A stretch of 64,000 bases of DNA from JAHEJN01 sp963787285 (GCA_963787285.1 CAWBCM010000011.1:1-64000); one strand, 5' to 3'; positions 27,559 to 37,545 are shown, counted from the first letter of the stretch. Made by a program: numbers and translations. Notes: generated by a model not told the origin, from the letters alone.

Positions 27559-27656
27559 GAACTCTCCTCGGAGCAGCGCAAATGCGGTGTCCTAGGATGC
27601 CACCGCGGCGCCCGGTTCGCACACGCGATACCGAACGGTGTTCTGGCATCGCGGCC

Positions 27657-28133
27657 TCACGGGGCGGGGGTGAGCTCGCGAACCGCATAGGTGAGCGCGC
27701 CGGTGGCGACGATCTCGGCGTCGGCGGCACGCCGCACCTCGGCGCGACAGAAGACCACGGAACGGCCGCGCCGCTCGACCCACCCCTCGGCCACCAGATC
27801 GGTCTCGGCCGCAGGACGCAGATAGTCGACATGCAGGGTGATGGTGGAGAAGGTCACCGAGTCGACGGGGTACACCCAGCCGACTGCCGGAACGACCACC
27901 GTGTCGATGAGGGTGGCAATGGCTCCGCCGTGCACCACGCCTCCCGGGTGGGGGAGATGGGCGGCGAAGGGCAGGCGCAGCCGTCCGTAGTCCTGGCGGA
28001 GCTCGTCGACCACGATGCCGACGTGATGGGCGAAGAACTGGTCGCCGAAGCGGGGAAAGCTGGCCCACGCTGCGGCCTTGTCGGCCGGTAGGGGTGCGAA
28101 ACGGTGCGCGTTCGGTGCGAGGGGATCGATCAC
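27657..28133 (-). CDS. PaaI-family hotdog thioesterase
   Basis: A 158-residue hotdog-fold protein predicted to hydrolyse acyl-CoA thioesters. HPGGVVHGGAIATLIDT holds the family H-G-G-x3-x3-D signature. VTLHVDYLRPA (here ITLHVDYLRPA) and VFCRAEVRR are conserved strands. The start GTG 28133 overlaps the stop of the upstream gene as GTGA; longer readings add an Arg/Gly-rich leader. The acyl group is unknown. Confidence 0.88.
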   Translation of the reverse strand: MIDPLAPNAHRFAPLPADKAAAWASFPRFGDQFFAHHVGIVVDELRQDYGRLRLPFAAHLPHPGGVVHGGAIATLIDTVVVPAVGWVYPVDSVTFSTITLHVDYLRPAAETDLVAEGWVERRGRSVVFCRAEVRRAADAEIVATGALTYAVRELTPAP

Positions 28134-28863
28134 GCCGACACGGTATCGATGTGGGCCAGATGGGCCCGCATCCGGGGACAGCGAGCGAGAACCGCGGCCG
28201 CCACCGACGGCTCGACCAGATCGACCAGCGTCGCCACCAGTTCGTCGGCGCTGGGCCACAGCCCCAACACCCAGCGCGAGAACATGCCGGTGTCCATCCA
28301 CGTGAACAACCGGCGACAACGCAGGCTCGACTCGGCCGCGGCTCGGGCATGGAGCTGCTCCCATGCGTCGGTCCCCACCCGCCGCAGCACGATCGGTCGC
28401 ATGGCGAGGGCCGACGCGACGTCGACGGGCCCCGAGGCGGCGTGGCCGACCAGCGCGTCGATCCAGGTGAGCTCGTCGAGCAGCTCCACACTGTGCGACG
28501 GCGGATCGGTGGGGAGGCCGATGCTTCGACGGACGATGTCGGCCATCAACGGGCCCGCGCCGGATGCGATCGGCTCGGACCCGTGACGGCTGGCGGCGGT
28601 GGCGGTGGCATCGTGCCCCGACCTACCGGCCACCCAGGCCCGTCGCCGGGTCGGGCGCCTGCGACATCGGCGACCACCGCCACTGCCGCCCACCCGGCGG
28701 GGGCGTCGAAGCCGATGAGCTCGTCGAACAGGAGATCGAGTGGGGGAGAGATGGCGAAGCGCAACGGAGCGTCGGCCAGCACGCCGACGACCGCGCGCTG
28801 CGGCACCGCCTGCGAGCGGGCGAGGTCGCGAGCCACTGTGGTGAGATCGAACGGAACGGACAT
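28130..28863 (-). CDS. Conserved-looking hypothetical protein (one frameshift)
   Basis: Two frames join near 28605-28645 into about 244 residues. The first starts MSVPFDLTTVARDLARSQAV and runs to VADVAGARPGD. The second contains GPLMADIVRRSIGLPTDPPS, ELTWIDALVGHAASGPVDVA and MFSRWVLGLWPSADELVATL. It has no signal peptide or membrane segment, and I recognise no family. It ends in a GTGA overlap with the thioesterase gene, so they are co-translated. The length needs a missing base rather than an extra one. Confidence 0.6.
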
Positions 28864-29014
28864 GAGGGCACTCCCCGGAGAGGCCGGCAAAGAACCGACA
28901 CAGGTGCGGTGGCGGCCGTCAGGGGAGGCCACGAGCCCACGACGAGGATGCCGCCGGCATGTGACAGCGCGGCCATCGACAGGCCTGTCATAGGCCCTGA
29001 GTAGGGTGATCACC

Positions 29015-30572
29015 ATGAGTGATGCTTCGATCGACGGTGCCCCGAGCGGGCGGGGCACGGCCACGTCGGCCTTCGGTGCCAGTCGTCGCGAGAGCCACGA
29101 TGCGTCGGAGTTCTACGCACGCTTCACCGCCCCCATCATCTCCACCGACGACTCGGTGCACGGTCCGGTACCCGAGCTCGGCGACGGCCGCTGTTTCGTC
29201 GGTTCCTCGACCGACATGCACCACCTGCCCGACAACAGCGTCGCTCTCGTGGTCACCTCTCCGCCGTACTTCGTCGGCAAGGAGTACGAGCTGGCGGTGA
29301 CCGCCGAAGACCAGCACCCCGACCAGCGGGTCCCCGAGTCGTATCTCGAGTTCCTCCAGATGCTGCGGTCGGTCTTCGCGGAATGCGTGCGGGTGCTCGA
29401 GCCCGGCGGTCGCATCGCGGTGAACGTCGCCAATCTCGGGCGCAAGCCGTATCGCAGCCTGTCGGCCGACGTCATCACCATCCTCCAGGACGATCTCGGC
29501 CTGTTGCTGCGGGGTGAGGTCATCTGGCAGAAGGGCAAGACCTCGTCGGGCTCGTGCGCCTGGGGCTCCTTCGCCAAGGCCGGCAACCCCGTGCTGCGCG
29601 ACATCACCGAGCGGGTCATCGTGGCCAGCAAGGGCCGGTTCGACCGCGCCCTGTCGGTGGCGGTGCGCCAACAGCGGGGCCTGCCCCACGAGTCCACGCA
29701 AGCCAACGACGAGTTCGTCGACGTCACCCGCGACGTGTGGGAGATCGATGCCGAGTCGGCCACACGCGTCGGTCACCCGGCGCCGTTCCCGGTCGAGCTG
29801 CCCCGCCGGCTCATCGACCTCTACACCTACGAGGACGACATCGTGCTCGATCCCTTCGCCGGCTCGGGCACCACCCTCGTGGCCGCCATGCGCACCGGTC
29901 GGGTCGGCGTGGGCTACGACCTCGATCCCGACGTACGTGGCGCTGGCCGATCGGCGTCTGGCCGACGAGCGCAGGCGCCGCGAACGCATGGTGTCGGTCG
30001 CCAACTCGGTGGCCGAACAACAAGAGCTCGAGCTTCAAGCCGAGGTGTTCGTCGAACACGAGCTGTCGCCCGACGAACGTCAGGAGCACTTCCAGGCTCG
30101 TGCCGTCCGCGAGGGCAAGAAGGCGCAGGACATCGCCCGCCTGCGACTCGAAGAAGCGGGGTTCCTGGTCGACGACAAGGCCAAGGTCAAGAGCGGTGGC
30201 ATCCAGTTCAACTTCGTGGCCACATCGGCCGACGGCGCCCAGCAGTGGTACGTCGACGTGTCGGGCGCCTTCACCACCTCACGGCCCGGGCTCCTGCGCA
30301 CCGACTCGTTGTGGAAGCTGCTGGGGCGGCTGCACGTGCTCCGTTCGGTTCCGGCCGAGATCACCAACGTCCTGGTGCTCACCTCGAACCTGCCTCGGCC
30401 GGGCAGCGAAGGCCACAAGGCCCTCCAGGCGGTGGGGCCCACCGTCGTGTTCGATGCCATCGAGCTCTACGACCCCGAAGGCCTGCAGCGGCTGCGTGCC
30501 TACGCCGAGGGCGCCACCGAACCCATCGCCGGCTTCTGGTCCGAGGCCACCCTCGCCGGCCTCGACGGCTGA
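29015..30572 (+). CDS. Site-specific DNA methyltransferase with C-terminal nuclease-like domain (one frameshift)
   Basis: About 519 residues after removing one base near 29926-29931. The N-terminal two thirds is a beta-class amino-methyltransferase: motif IV is TSPPYF near residue 80 and motif I is DPFAGSGTT near 278, in that order. SPPY is more usual for N4-cytosine than for N6-adenine enzymes, so N4 is favoured but not certain. The C-terminal 200 residues contain IQFNFVATSADG, WYVDVSGAFTTSRPGL and RTDSLWKLLGRLHVL, reminiscent of a PD-(D/E)xK or other nucleic-acid domain. ATG 29015 is chosen. Two unknown genes follow at 2-base gaps. Confidence 0.8.
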
Positions 30573-30574
30573 CC

Positions 30575-30892
30575 ATGGCCGGCGTCGCCTACGCGGTCGT
30601 GCGCTCCGATCCTCCCGACGTCTTCCTTGCCGACGACGTCGAGACGTTGGCCAAGGTGCTCGCCCTCGAGCTGGTGGCCCGCACCGACGCGCGCCGGCTC
30701 GACAGCGGCAAGGCGCTGTCGATCCGCGACGCCCTGCTCGACGAACGCTGGGCCGACGCCCTGGTCGAGTGGATGAGCTACACCGGCACCGAGGTCGACG
30801 TGTACACCCACCTGCACATCTACTCGGCCGCGGAGACCGCCGACGACCTGCTCGGTCCGCGGTTGCAGTTCTCCCCGCTGTTTCGCGATTAG
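30575..30892 (+). CDS. Small protein in the methyltransferase operon
   Basis: A 105-residue soluble acidic protein, MAGVAYAVVRSDPPDVFLAD to LLGPRLQFSPLFRD. It begins two bases after the methyltransferase stop, and its own stop is two bases before the GTG of the next gene, so the three are almost certainly one transcript. I do not recognise a domain. A LALELVARTDARRL helix and WMSYTGTEVDVYTHLHIYSA are the most ordered-looking parts. A regulatory or controller role is possible but unsupported. Confidence 0.7.
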   Translation: MAGVAYAVVRSDPPDVFLADDVETLAKVLALELVARTDARRLDSGKALSIRDALLDERWADALVEWMSYTGTEVDVYTHLHIYSAAETADDLLGPRLQFSPLFRD

Positions 30893-30894
30893 CC

Positions 30895-31908
30895 GTGGCC
30901 ACGCTACGCACCGAGATCACCGAGATCGTCACCGGCCTGGCCCTGCTCGGATACCCCGATCTCCCACGAGCACTCGAGATCCGCCCCGGTCACGTCCACA
31001 ACGTGTTGCCCGAGCACTTCGACCGGCTCTCCGAGGCACTCGACGCCGGCAAACACGATGTCGACTTCGCCACCGCATGGGACAACGGCACCACCTTCGC
31101 CCGGTCGACCGAGGGTCTCCGAGGACGACCGCCGTGGTCGGTCGAATGGAAGGGACCGCACAAGCCGCCCGGGTACGAGCAGATCCCCGCCGACCTGAGG
31201 GTCGACCACGTGTACCTCATCTCGTGCAAGTACGGCTCGACCATCCTGCACAACGCCAGCCCCAGCCACCTCTTCGACCGCCAGCTGGCCGACCGGCGGG
31301 TCGAGCGCGGGGTCGACTGGTTCGCCGAGGTCGCTCCCGAGGCGCTCGACGACCTGTACCGGGCCTTCGTGGCCGAGCTCGATCTGGTGTCGTCGTTACC
31401 CGGTCGCGTGGCCGATCTCGACGCCGATCACCGCCAGACATTGCGCCGAGCCGCTCCCCGGGGACCCTGGCCCGGCGCCGCGGCCGAGGCGTACCACCAC
31501 TTCACCCTCGCGGTGGCCCAAGCCTCGGCCCAACGGTGGAGGGCGGGGCTCGATCGGCGCACTCGACGCGAGGCGATGCTGTGGCGACTCCTGCGGCTCG
31601 AGGCCGCCCCGTACTTCGTACTCGGAGCGACCGTGGCCGGCGAGCCGATCCGGTATCGGGTCGGCACCCCGTGGGACTTCCGCGACCGGTTCGATCTCCA
31701 GGCCTTCGACGTGTGGCCCGATCCGGCCGGTCAACCCCTGGTGCGCTGGCGGGCCGAGGTCGACGAGCGGGTGAGTGGCGAGCGGCGCATCGTCGAGGGC
31801 CACGTCGAGATCCGCTGGAGCCACGGCCGCTTCTCGGGAGCCCCAGAGGCCAAGGTGCATCTCGACACCGCCCCGCACCTGGTGGCGGGCTACGTGCCGT
31901 TGGTCTGA
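30895..31908 (+). CDS. Putative nuclease-like protein in the methyltransferase operon
   Basis: A 337-residue soluble protein with no named family that I can assign securely. PWSVEWKGPHKPPG offers an E-x-K, and VDHVYLISCKYGSTILHNAS offers a D and a Lys spaced as in some PD-(D/E)xK nucleases. The C-terminus GHVEIRWSHGRFSGAPEAK looks strongly constrained. Its place after a DNA methyltransferase suggests the restriction or effector arm of a modification system. That function is inferred. GTG 30895 directly follows the preceding gene. Confidence 0.65.
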   Translation: MATLRTEITEIVTGLALLGYPDLPRALEIRPGHVHNVLPEHFDRLSEALDAGKHDVDFATAWDNGTTFARSTEGLRGRPPWSVEWKGPHKPPGYEQIPADLRVDHVYLISCKYGSTILHNASPSHLFDRQLADRRVERGVDWFAEVAPEALDDLYRAFVAELDLVSSLPGRVADLDADHRQTLRRAAPRGPWPGAAAEAYHHFTLAVAQASAQRWRAGLDRRTRREAMLWRLLRLEAAPYFVLGATVAGEPIRYRVGTPWDFRDRFDLQAFDVWPDPAGQPLVRWRAEVDERVSGERRIVEGHVEIRWSHGRFSGAPEAKVHLDTAPHLVAGYVPLV

Positions 31909-31920
31909 AACACTCGCCCC

Positions 31921-32340
31921 ATGAGCAAGACCTGCCTGTTCTGCGGCATCATCGCCGGCGAGGTTCCCGCTCACATCGTGCATCGCGGCCGGCACACGCT
32001 GGCCTTTCTCGACATCAAGCCGCTGTTCGTCGGTCACACCTTGCTGGTGCCGGTCGACCACCACGTCACCCTGGCCGATCTGCCTGCGACGCTGGTGCCC
32101 CCGCTGTTCGAGACGGCCCAGCGCATCAGCGCGGTGATGGAGACCACCCTCGGCGCAGCCGGCAGCTTCGTCGCCATGAACAACCGCGTGAGCCAGAGCG
32201 TTCCCCACCTGCACGTGCACGTGGTGCCTCGCAACCGCAAAGACGGCCTGCGCGGTTTCTTCTGGCCCCGCACCACCTACGACAGTGAGGCGCACATGGC
32301 CGACACGGCGGCGAAGCTCCGCTCGGCCATCGACGGCTGA
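31921..32340 (+). CDS. HIT-family nucleotide hydrolase/transferase
   Basis: A 139-residue histidine-triad protein. FCGIIAGEVPAHIV is the common N-terminus, FVGHTLLVPVDHHVTL follows, and the catalytic triad is SVPHLHVHVVP. Such proteins hydrolyse purine phosphoramidates or adenylylated substrates. The start is 12 bases after the previous stop, so it may be the last gene of the methyltransferase transcript by read-through, though the function looks like housekeeping. Confidence 0.93.
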   Translation: MSKTCLFCGIIAGEVPAHIVHRGRHTLAFLDIKPLFVGHTLLVPVDHHVTLADLPATLVPPLFETAQRISAVMETTLGAAGSFVAMNNRVSQSVPHLHVHVVPRNRKDGLRGFFWPRTTYDSEAHMADTAAKLRSAIDG

Positions 32341-32348
32341 ACCGCCGC

Positions 32349-33246
32349 TCAGCCCGCCACGACGAACCGAACCTCGAACAGGGTCGACCACTCCTTGCCC
32401 GTCAGCAGGAACGTGTCGGCCACCGGATCGTGGGCGATGCCGTTGAGCACCTGGCTGGAGTCGGCGGCCGGATCGGCGTCGTCGAGCGCCTGCGCATCGA
32501 CCACCGTGGTCACCTCACCGGTGGCCGCGTCGATGCCCACGATGAAGTTGGTCTTGCCAGACGTTGGCCCAGACCGTCGAGCCGACGCACTCGAGCTCGT
32601 TGAGCTGGCTCACGGGTTGGCCGTCGAGGGTGACCTCGACCGAAGCGATTGGTTCGAAGGAGTCGCGGTCACGGAAGGTCAGCCGGCTCGAACCGTCGCT
32701 CATCGCCAGGCGTCCGTCGTCGAGCAGGCACAGACCCCAGCCTTCGGTGTCGTAGCTGTACTGGTCGATCTTCTCGAGGCTCGACGAGTCGTACACGAAG
32801 GCCACCCCGCTCTGCCAGGTGAGCTGGATGAGTCGATCGCCCACCAGTTCGAGGCCCTCCCCGAAGTACACGTCGTCGACATCGACCATCTCGAGCACTT
32901 CGCCGGTGGTTCGGTCGACCCGCCGCAGCGAGGTGTCGCGACCGGTGCTCTCGAACAGCACGTCGCCGTCGAGCACCAGCCCCTGCGTGAAGGCCTCCGG
33001 GTCGTGCGGATACGTGGCAACGATCTCGACGTCGTAGCGGACCGGACCTTCGGGCGCCGGCCCCGGAGCGGTCGTGGCCGACTCGTCGGGACTGGTCGCA
33101 GCGGGCCCGTCGGGCTCGGGCGCGGTGGCGACGGGCGTCGGGGCGGCCGGCGACTCGCCCCCGACCGCGCCGATCTCGCCGTTTCCTCCGCCCGACGTTC
33201 CGCACGCGGCGGTCAGCAGGAGCGCAAGAGCAACGAATCGACGCAC
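32349..33246 (-). CDS. Glutaminyl-peptide cyclotransferase lipoprotein (one frameshift)
   Basis: About 299 residues joined across a +1 shift near 32548-32562. The signal peptide RRFVALALLLTAACG ends in a lipobox, followed by a Pro/Ala/Thr-rich linker. The enzyme domain begins VEIVATYPHDPEAFTQGL, the hallmark of plant-type glutaminyl cyclases, with FGEGLELVGDRLIQLTW and LNELECVGSTVWANVW. The end VLNGIAHDPVADTFLLTGK is in the shifted frame. It forms N-terminal pyroglutamate on secreted peptides. The GTG start is inferred. It converges on the HIT gene. Confidence 0.82.
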
Positions 33247-33287
33247 TCCGACAGTGTGGCCCGCCCGCTCGATCGAGCGGCGGCAGC

Positions 33288-34007
33288 TCAGCTGGTGGAG
33301 AACGGCGGGTACTGGTCGGACAGATAGGCGCCGTATGCGCTGACACGCGTGGTCCAGCGACCGACGCCGACCAGGAAGTTGGAGATGCCGTCGGGTTGGC
33401 GGCCCGTGAACAGCACGGCGAACCAGCCGGCGACATAGGCGAAGAAGGCGGCGATCACGACGAACGCCAACACGATCACGTTCGGGATCAACAGGATGGG
33501 TTGGAGGCAACGCCACCGATCGAGGCGCTCGAGGGGGTGAAACGAGGTGACCAGTGGATAGCCGCCAGGATCAGCGGGCGTGGTCGTGAAGTCGAATGGT
33601 GGGTACGTCTCGTTCAGCAACGCCGTGAACGACACGTACCGGTTGCCGTACCGGATCGTCATCATCTGGATGTCGCGGATGCCGCCGGGCACCTTGCGGG
33701 CAAAGAGCACCGTGAAGAACGACACGAGGACCAGCACCCAACGGAGGTAGCCGAGGATGTAGTTGATGATGTAGTGCGGGATGCCCATGAACAGGTGCAA
33801 CAGCGCCCGCCAGTTGGCGATGGGCTCGTTGCTCACGAGATACACCTGGACCGGATCGTCCGGCGACGGCCCGTCGCCCGTGGCCGCACCGGCACCGGCA
33901 CCGGCACCGGCACCGCCGTAGCCGGGCGTGCCCGGCGCCTGCTCGGGCGGATACCACTTGCCGTCGGAGGCCAGCCACCAACCCGGACCCTGTGAGACGT
34001 CGGACAT
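33288..34007 (-). CDS. DUF4389 membrane protein with DUF2510-like N-terminus
   Basis: A 239-residue membrane protein. The N-terminal GWWLASDGKWYPPEQ is the actinobacterial DUF2510-type motif, followed by a Gly-Ala linker whose DNA is a short tandem repeat (accggc). The rest is DUF4389: LHLFMGIPHYIINYILGYLRWV and FVVIAAFFAYVAGWFAVLFT are membrane helices, with RYGNRYVSFTALLNE between them. The function is unknown. ATG 34007 has GGAGGA upstream. It is divergent from the gene at 34082. Confidence 0.85.
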   Translation of the reverse strand: MSDVSQGPGWWLASDGKWYPPEQAPGTPGYGGAGAGAGAGAATGDGPSPDDPVQVYLVSNEPIANWRALLHLFMGIPHYIINYILGYLRWVLVLVSFFTVLFARKVPGGIRDIQMMTIRYGNRYVSFTALLNETYPPFDFTTTPADPGGYPLVTSFHPLERLDRWRCLQPILLIPNVIVLAFVVIAAFFAYVAGWFAVLFTGRQPDGISNFLVGVGRWTTRVSAYGAYLSDQYPPFSTS

Positions 34008-34081
34008 CGTTCCTCCACTCGCTTTGCTCGACTCGCGGCCCACCATAGTTCTGCCACCGGCCGCCCTTAGGCTTCCCTTCC

Positions 34082-34996
34082 GTGAGCCCACCCCACCCGG
34101 CCGAGCCCCGACGTCGGGCGACCTCACGTCGGGAGCGGGCGATCGCCAGGCTTCTCGGTCAGGGCGTCGACAGCCACTCGCTGATCATGGCTGCACGCGC
34201 GCAGGCGCTGCTGGAGGACTTCGGCACCTCCGCGTTCCGACACCGCCTCGACCTGATGCTCGACGAGATCGTCGACCCGGGCCACCGTCGTTGGCCCGAC
34301 GACGCCGTGGCGGGAGCCACAGCGTGGCTCGTGTCCCTTCTCGTCGAGCGGGCCCGCCTGCTCGACCGGATGAAGAAGCAGCCGGAGCTGGCCGATCTGC
34401 ATCCACCGAACCCGTTGATCGTGGTGGGTCTGCCCGGAGCGCCGATCGGCGCGGCCGTCGATGCATTGCAGGCGGCCGACCCCGAGCGCTGGCGGCCCGC
34501 CACGGCGCCCGACCCCGACCGGGCCACCGAATGGCTGGGGCTGTCGATGGCGGGGTACTCCTTCGAGCGCCTGCTGGGTGTGTCCTCACCGAAGATCGGC
34601 ATCGACGAATGGCCCGAGATCGTCGACATGCACCGGTTGGCGTGGGTCGCCGAGGCCACCACCTCCCGGGCGTCGGATCGCCCGCCGATCTTCGCGGGAG
34701 CCGATCACCTCCATGCACTGGGGCCGCTGCTGCGCAGCCATCCCTCGGCCACGGTCGTGGTCGTGCCCGCCGAACCCGGTGCCGCCGTCTCGGCCAGCGT
34801 GCAGATCGAGAGACGGGCGTTGGCCGAGCTCGGCCTCGGTATCGACCTCGACGACAGCCGGCGACGGTGGGCAGCTCACGTGGAACGGTCGGGGCAGGTG
34901 CTCGCGACACTGGCGCTCACCGGCGACGAACTGGCGGGGGGCGCCATGGTGGCGAAGTCCGACAGCGGAGGCCGACACGATCGGCCTGCCCAGTAG
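34082..34996 (+). CDS. Sulfotransferase-like protein lacking the PAPS loop
   Basis: A 304-residue soluble protein. The layout resembles the sulfotransferase family: a helical N-terminus with DLMLDEIV and LLVERARLLDRMKKQPELAD, then NPLIVVGLPGAPIGAAVDAL. In active enzymes the last segment would read VVGLPRSGTT and bind PAPS; here Arg, Ser and Thr are replaced. It is therefore a divergent or non-catalytic relative at best, and the family link is tentative. GTG 34082 is the first usable start. It precedes cystathionine beta-synthase by nine bases. Confidence 0.6.
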   Translation: MSPPHPAEPRRRATSRRERAIARLLGQGVDSHSLIMAARAQALLEDFGTSAFRHRLDLMLDEIVDPGHRRWPDDAVAGATAWLVSLLVERARLLDRMKKQPELADLHPPNPLIVVGLPGAPIGAAVDALQAADPERWRPATAPDPDRATEWLGLSMAGYSFERLLGVSSPKIGIDEWPEIVDMHRLAWVAEATTSRASDRPPIFAGADHLHALGPLLRSHPSATVVVVPAEPGAAVSASVQIERRALAELGLGIDLDDSRRRWAAHVERSGQVLATLALTGDELAGGAMVAKSDSGGRHDRPAQ

Positions 34997-35005
34997 GGTC
35001 CGGCC

Positions 35006-36373
35006 ATGGAGATCGTCGATTCCGTCCTGGGCCTCATCGGCAACACGCCACTCGTGCGGTTCCGGAAGGTGGTCGACGACATCGCCTGTCCCGTCGTGGC
35101 CAAGGTGGAGACCTTCAATCCCGGCGGATCGACCAAAGACCGGCCGGCGCTGGCGATGATCGACGATGCCGAAGCGCGCGGTCTGCTGAAGCCGGGCGGC
35201 ACGATCGTCGAACCGACCTCGGGCAACACCGGCGTCGGTCTGGCCATCGTCGCCGCACAACGCGGGTATCGGTGTGTGTTCGTGACCACCGACAAGGTCG
35301 GACCCGAGAAGATCTCGCTGCTGCGTGCCTACGGCGCCGAGGTGGTGGTGTGCCCGGTGGCGGTGGCTCCCGACGATCCCCGTTCGTACTACTCGACGGC
35401 GGCTCGCATGGCCGAGGAGATCCCCGACGCCTACCGCCCCAACCAGTACGAGAATCCGGTCAATCCCGAGGCCCACTACCGGACCACCGGGCCCGAGATC
35501 TGGCGCCAGACCGATGGCAAGATCACCCACTTCGTCGCAGGCGTCGGCACCGGTGGGACGATCTCGGGGGTGGGTCGGTACCTCAAGGAACAGAACCCGG
35601 ACGTGCAGATCGTGGCCGCCGACCCCGAAGGCTCGGTGTTCTCCGGAGGGTCGGGCCGCCCGTACCTCGTGGAGGGCGTCGGAGAGGACTTCTGGCCGGT
35701 CACCTTCGACCCGACGCTGGTCGATCGCACCATCGCCATCAGCGACGCCGACAGCTTCGGCACCGCCCGTCGGGTGAGCCGCGAGGAGGGCCTTCTCATC
35801 GGCGGATCGTGCGGCACCGCTGTGGCCGCGGCGCTGAAGGTCGCCGCCGAGTGCACCGGTGACCACCTGGTCGTGGTGCTGATCCCCGACTCCGGTCGCG
35901 GCTACCTGTCGACGGTTTTCAACGACGACTGGATGGCCACCTACGGTTTCGTCACCAGCGACGGTCCGGTGGTGGGCGATGTCATCGCCGGCCGCGAGAC
36001 CGACATGCAGTGGCTCGAGTACGTGCAGCCGGAGGAAACGGTCCGCGAAGCGATCCGAGTCCTGCGCGAGCACGACATCAGCCAGGTGCCGGTGGCCAAG
36101 GGCGCCTGGCCCCTGTCGGCGGCCGAGGTGGTCGGTTCCGTCGACGAACTGCACCTCATGGAGCGGGCCTTCGAAACCAAGGACCTGCTCGATCAGCCCG
36201 TCGAAGCCGTCATGCAACCACCGCTCACCACCATCGGCATCGGGCAGCCGGTGCGGCTGGCCGTCGAGCTCCTCGATACGTGTCAGGCCCTGCTGGTCCT
36301 CGACGGCGGACGGCCCGATGCGGTGATCACCCGCTCCGATCTGCTCCGCTTCGTCTCCCCGGAAGGATCCTGA
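35006..36373 (+). CDS. cbs: Cystathionine beta-synthase
   Basis: A 455-residue PLP enzyme that condenses serine and homocysteine to cystathionine. The PLP lysine is in NPGGSTKDRPA, the phosphate loop in EPTSGNTGVGLA and a glycine loop in GVGTGGTISGVG. Residues from about 335 form two CBS domains (QPEETVREAIRVLREHDISQ and QPVRLAVELLDTCQALLVL), as in the regulated full-length enzyme. The stop overlaps the ATG of the next gene as TGATG, pairing the two steps of reverse transsulfuration. Confidence 0.95.
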   Translation: MEIVDSVLGLIGNTPLVRFRKVVDDIACPVVAKVETFNPGGSTKDRPALAMIDDAEARGLLKPGGTIVEPTSGNTGVGLAIVAAQRGYRCVFVTTDKVGPEKISLLRAYGAEVVVCPVAVAPDDPRSYYSTAARMAEEIPDAYRPNQYENPVNPEAHYRTTGPEIWRQTDGKITHFVAGVGTGGTISGVGRYLKEQNPDVQIVAADPEGSVFSGGSGRPYLVEGVGEDFWPVTFDPTLVDRTIAISDADSFGTARRVSREEGLLIGGSCGTAVAAALKVAAECTGDHLVVVLIPDSGRGYLSTVFNDDWMATYGFVTSDGPVVGDVIAGRETDMQWLEYVQPEETVREAIRVLREHDISQVPVAKGAWPLSAAEVVGSVDELHLMERAFETKDLLDQPVEAVMQPPLTTIGIGQPVRLAVELLDTCQALLVLDGGRPDAVITRSDLLRFVSPEGS

Positions 36374-37533
36374 TGGCCAACGACCACGCCAGCGAGAACT
36401 GGGGGTTCGAGACCCGGGCCATCCATGCCGGCCAGAGCCCCGACCCCACGACCGGAGCAGTGGTGCCGCCCATCTCGCTGTCGACGACCTTCGCCCAGGA
36501 CGGCGTCGGCGACCACAAGGGTTTCGAGTACTCGCGCAGCGGCAATCCCACCCGCAGTGCGCTCGAGGAGTGTGTCGCCGCGCTCGAAGGTGCCACGCAC
36601 GGCTTGTCCTTCGCCAGCGGACTCGCCGCCGAGGACGCCGTGTTGCGGCTGTTGCGCCCGGGCGATCACCTCCTGCTCGGCAACGACGCCTACGGCGGCA
36701 CGTTCCGGCTGATCTCCGCGGTCTTCGGCGAGTGGGGGATCACCTTCACGCCGGTCGATCTCACCGACCTCGACGCCACTCGGGCCGCCGTGCAGCCCAA
36801 CACCAAGATGATCTGGCTCGAGACGCCGACCAATCCCATGCTCACGGTGGTCGACATCGCCGGTGTCTCGTCGATTGCCCGCGACGCTGGCGCCGCCTGT
36901 GTCGTCGACAACACCTTTGCCACTCCGTACCTCCAACAGCCGCTGGCCCACGGCGCCGACCTGGTGGTGCATTCGGTCACCAAGTACCTCGGCGGCCATT
37001 CCGACGTGGTCGGCGGCTTCATCGCCACCAGCGACGACGCGCTCGCCGACCGGCTCCGGTATCTGCAGAATGCCGCCGGGGCCGTGCCCTCGCCCTTCGA
37101 CTGCTACCTCACATTGCGCGGGGTGCGCACGCTCCCGGTGCGGGTGGAGCGAGCCTGCGACAACGCCGAGGCCATCGTGGCGCTGCTCGTCGATCACGAG
37201 GCGGTGTCCACCGTCTACTACCCCGGGCTCGCCGCTCATGCCGGCCACGACGCCGCCGTCGGCCAGATGCGTCGGTTCGGGGGGATGGTGTCGTTCGTGG
37301 CGACCGGTGGAGCATCGGCGGCCCGCACGATCGCCGAGGCCACCGAGCTGTTCACCCTGGCCGAGTCGTTGGGGGCGGTCGAGTCGCTCATCGAGGTGCC
37401 GGCGGCCATGACCCACATGTCCACCGCCGGCTCACCCCTCGAGGTCGATCCGGGCCTCGTTCGACTCTCGGTGGGCATCGAGACCAGCGCCGACCTGGTC
37501 GCCGACCTCCGTCGAGCCCTCGACGCCACCTGA
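36373..37533 (+). CDS. Cystathionine gamma-synthase/lyase family enzyme
   Basis: A 386-residue PLP enzyme of the Cys/Met metabolism family. ETRAIHAGQSPDPTTGAVV, YSRSGNPTRSALE and the PLP lysine in VVHSVTKYLGGHSDVVGG are diagnostic. Being coupled to cystathionine beta-synthase, it most likely acts as the gamma-lyase releasing cysteine; synthase activity cannot be excluded from sequence. The ATG overlaps the upstream stop. Two tandem inverted repeats follow the gene. Confidence 0.93.
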   Translation: MANDHASENWGFETRAIHAGQSPDPTTGAVVPPISLSTTFAQDGVGDHKGFEYSRSGNPTRSALEECVAALEGATHGLSFASGLAAEDAVLRLLRPGDHLLLGNDAYGGTFRLISAVFGEWGITFTPVDLTDLDATRAAVQPNTKMIWLETPTNPMLTVVDIAGVSSIARDAGAACVVDNTFATPYLQQPLAHGADLVVHSVTKYLGGHSDVVGGFIATSDDALADRLRYLQNAAGAVPSPFDCYLTLRGVRTLPVRVERACDNAEAIVALLVDHEAVSTVYYPGLAAHAGHDAAVGQMRRFGGMVSFVATGGASAARTIAEATELFTLAESLGAVESLIEVPAAMTHMSTAGSPLEVDPGLVRLSVGIETSADLVADLRRALDAT

Positions 37534-37545
37534 CCCCACCCCACT

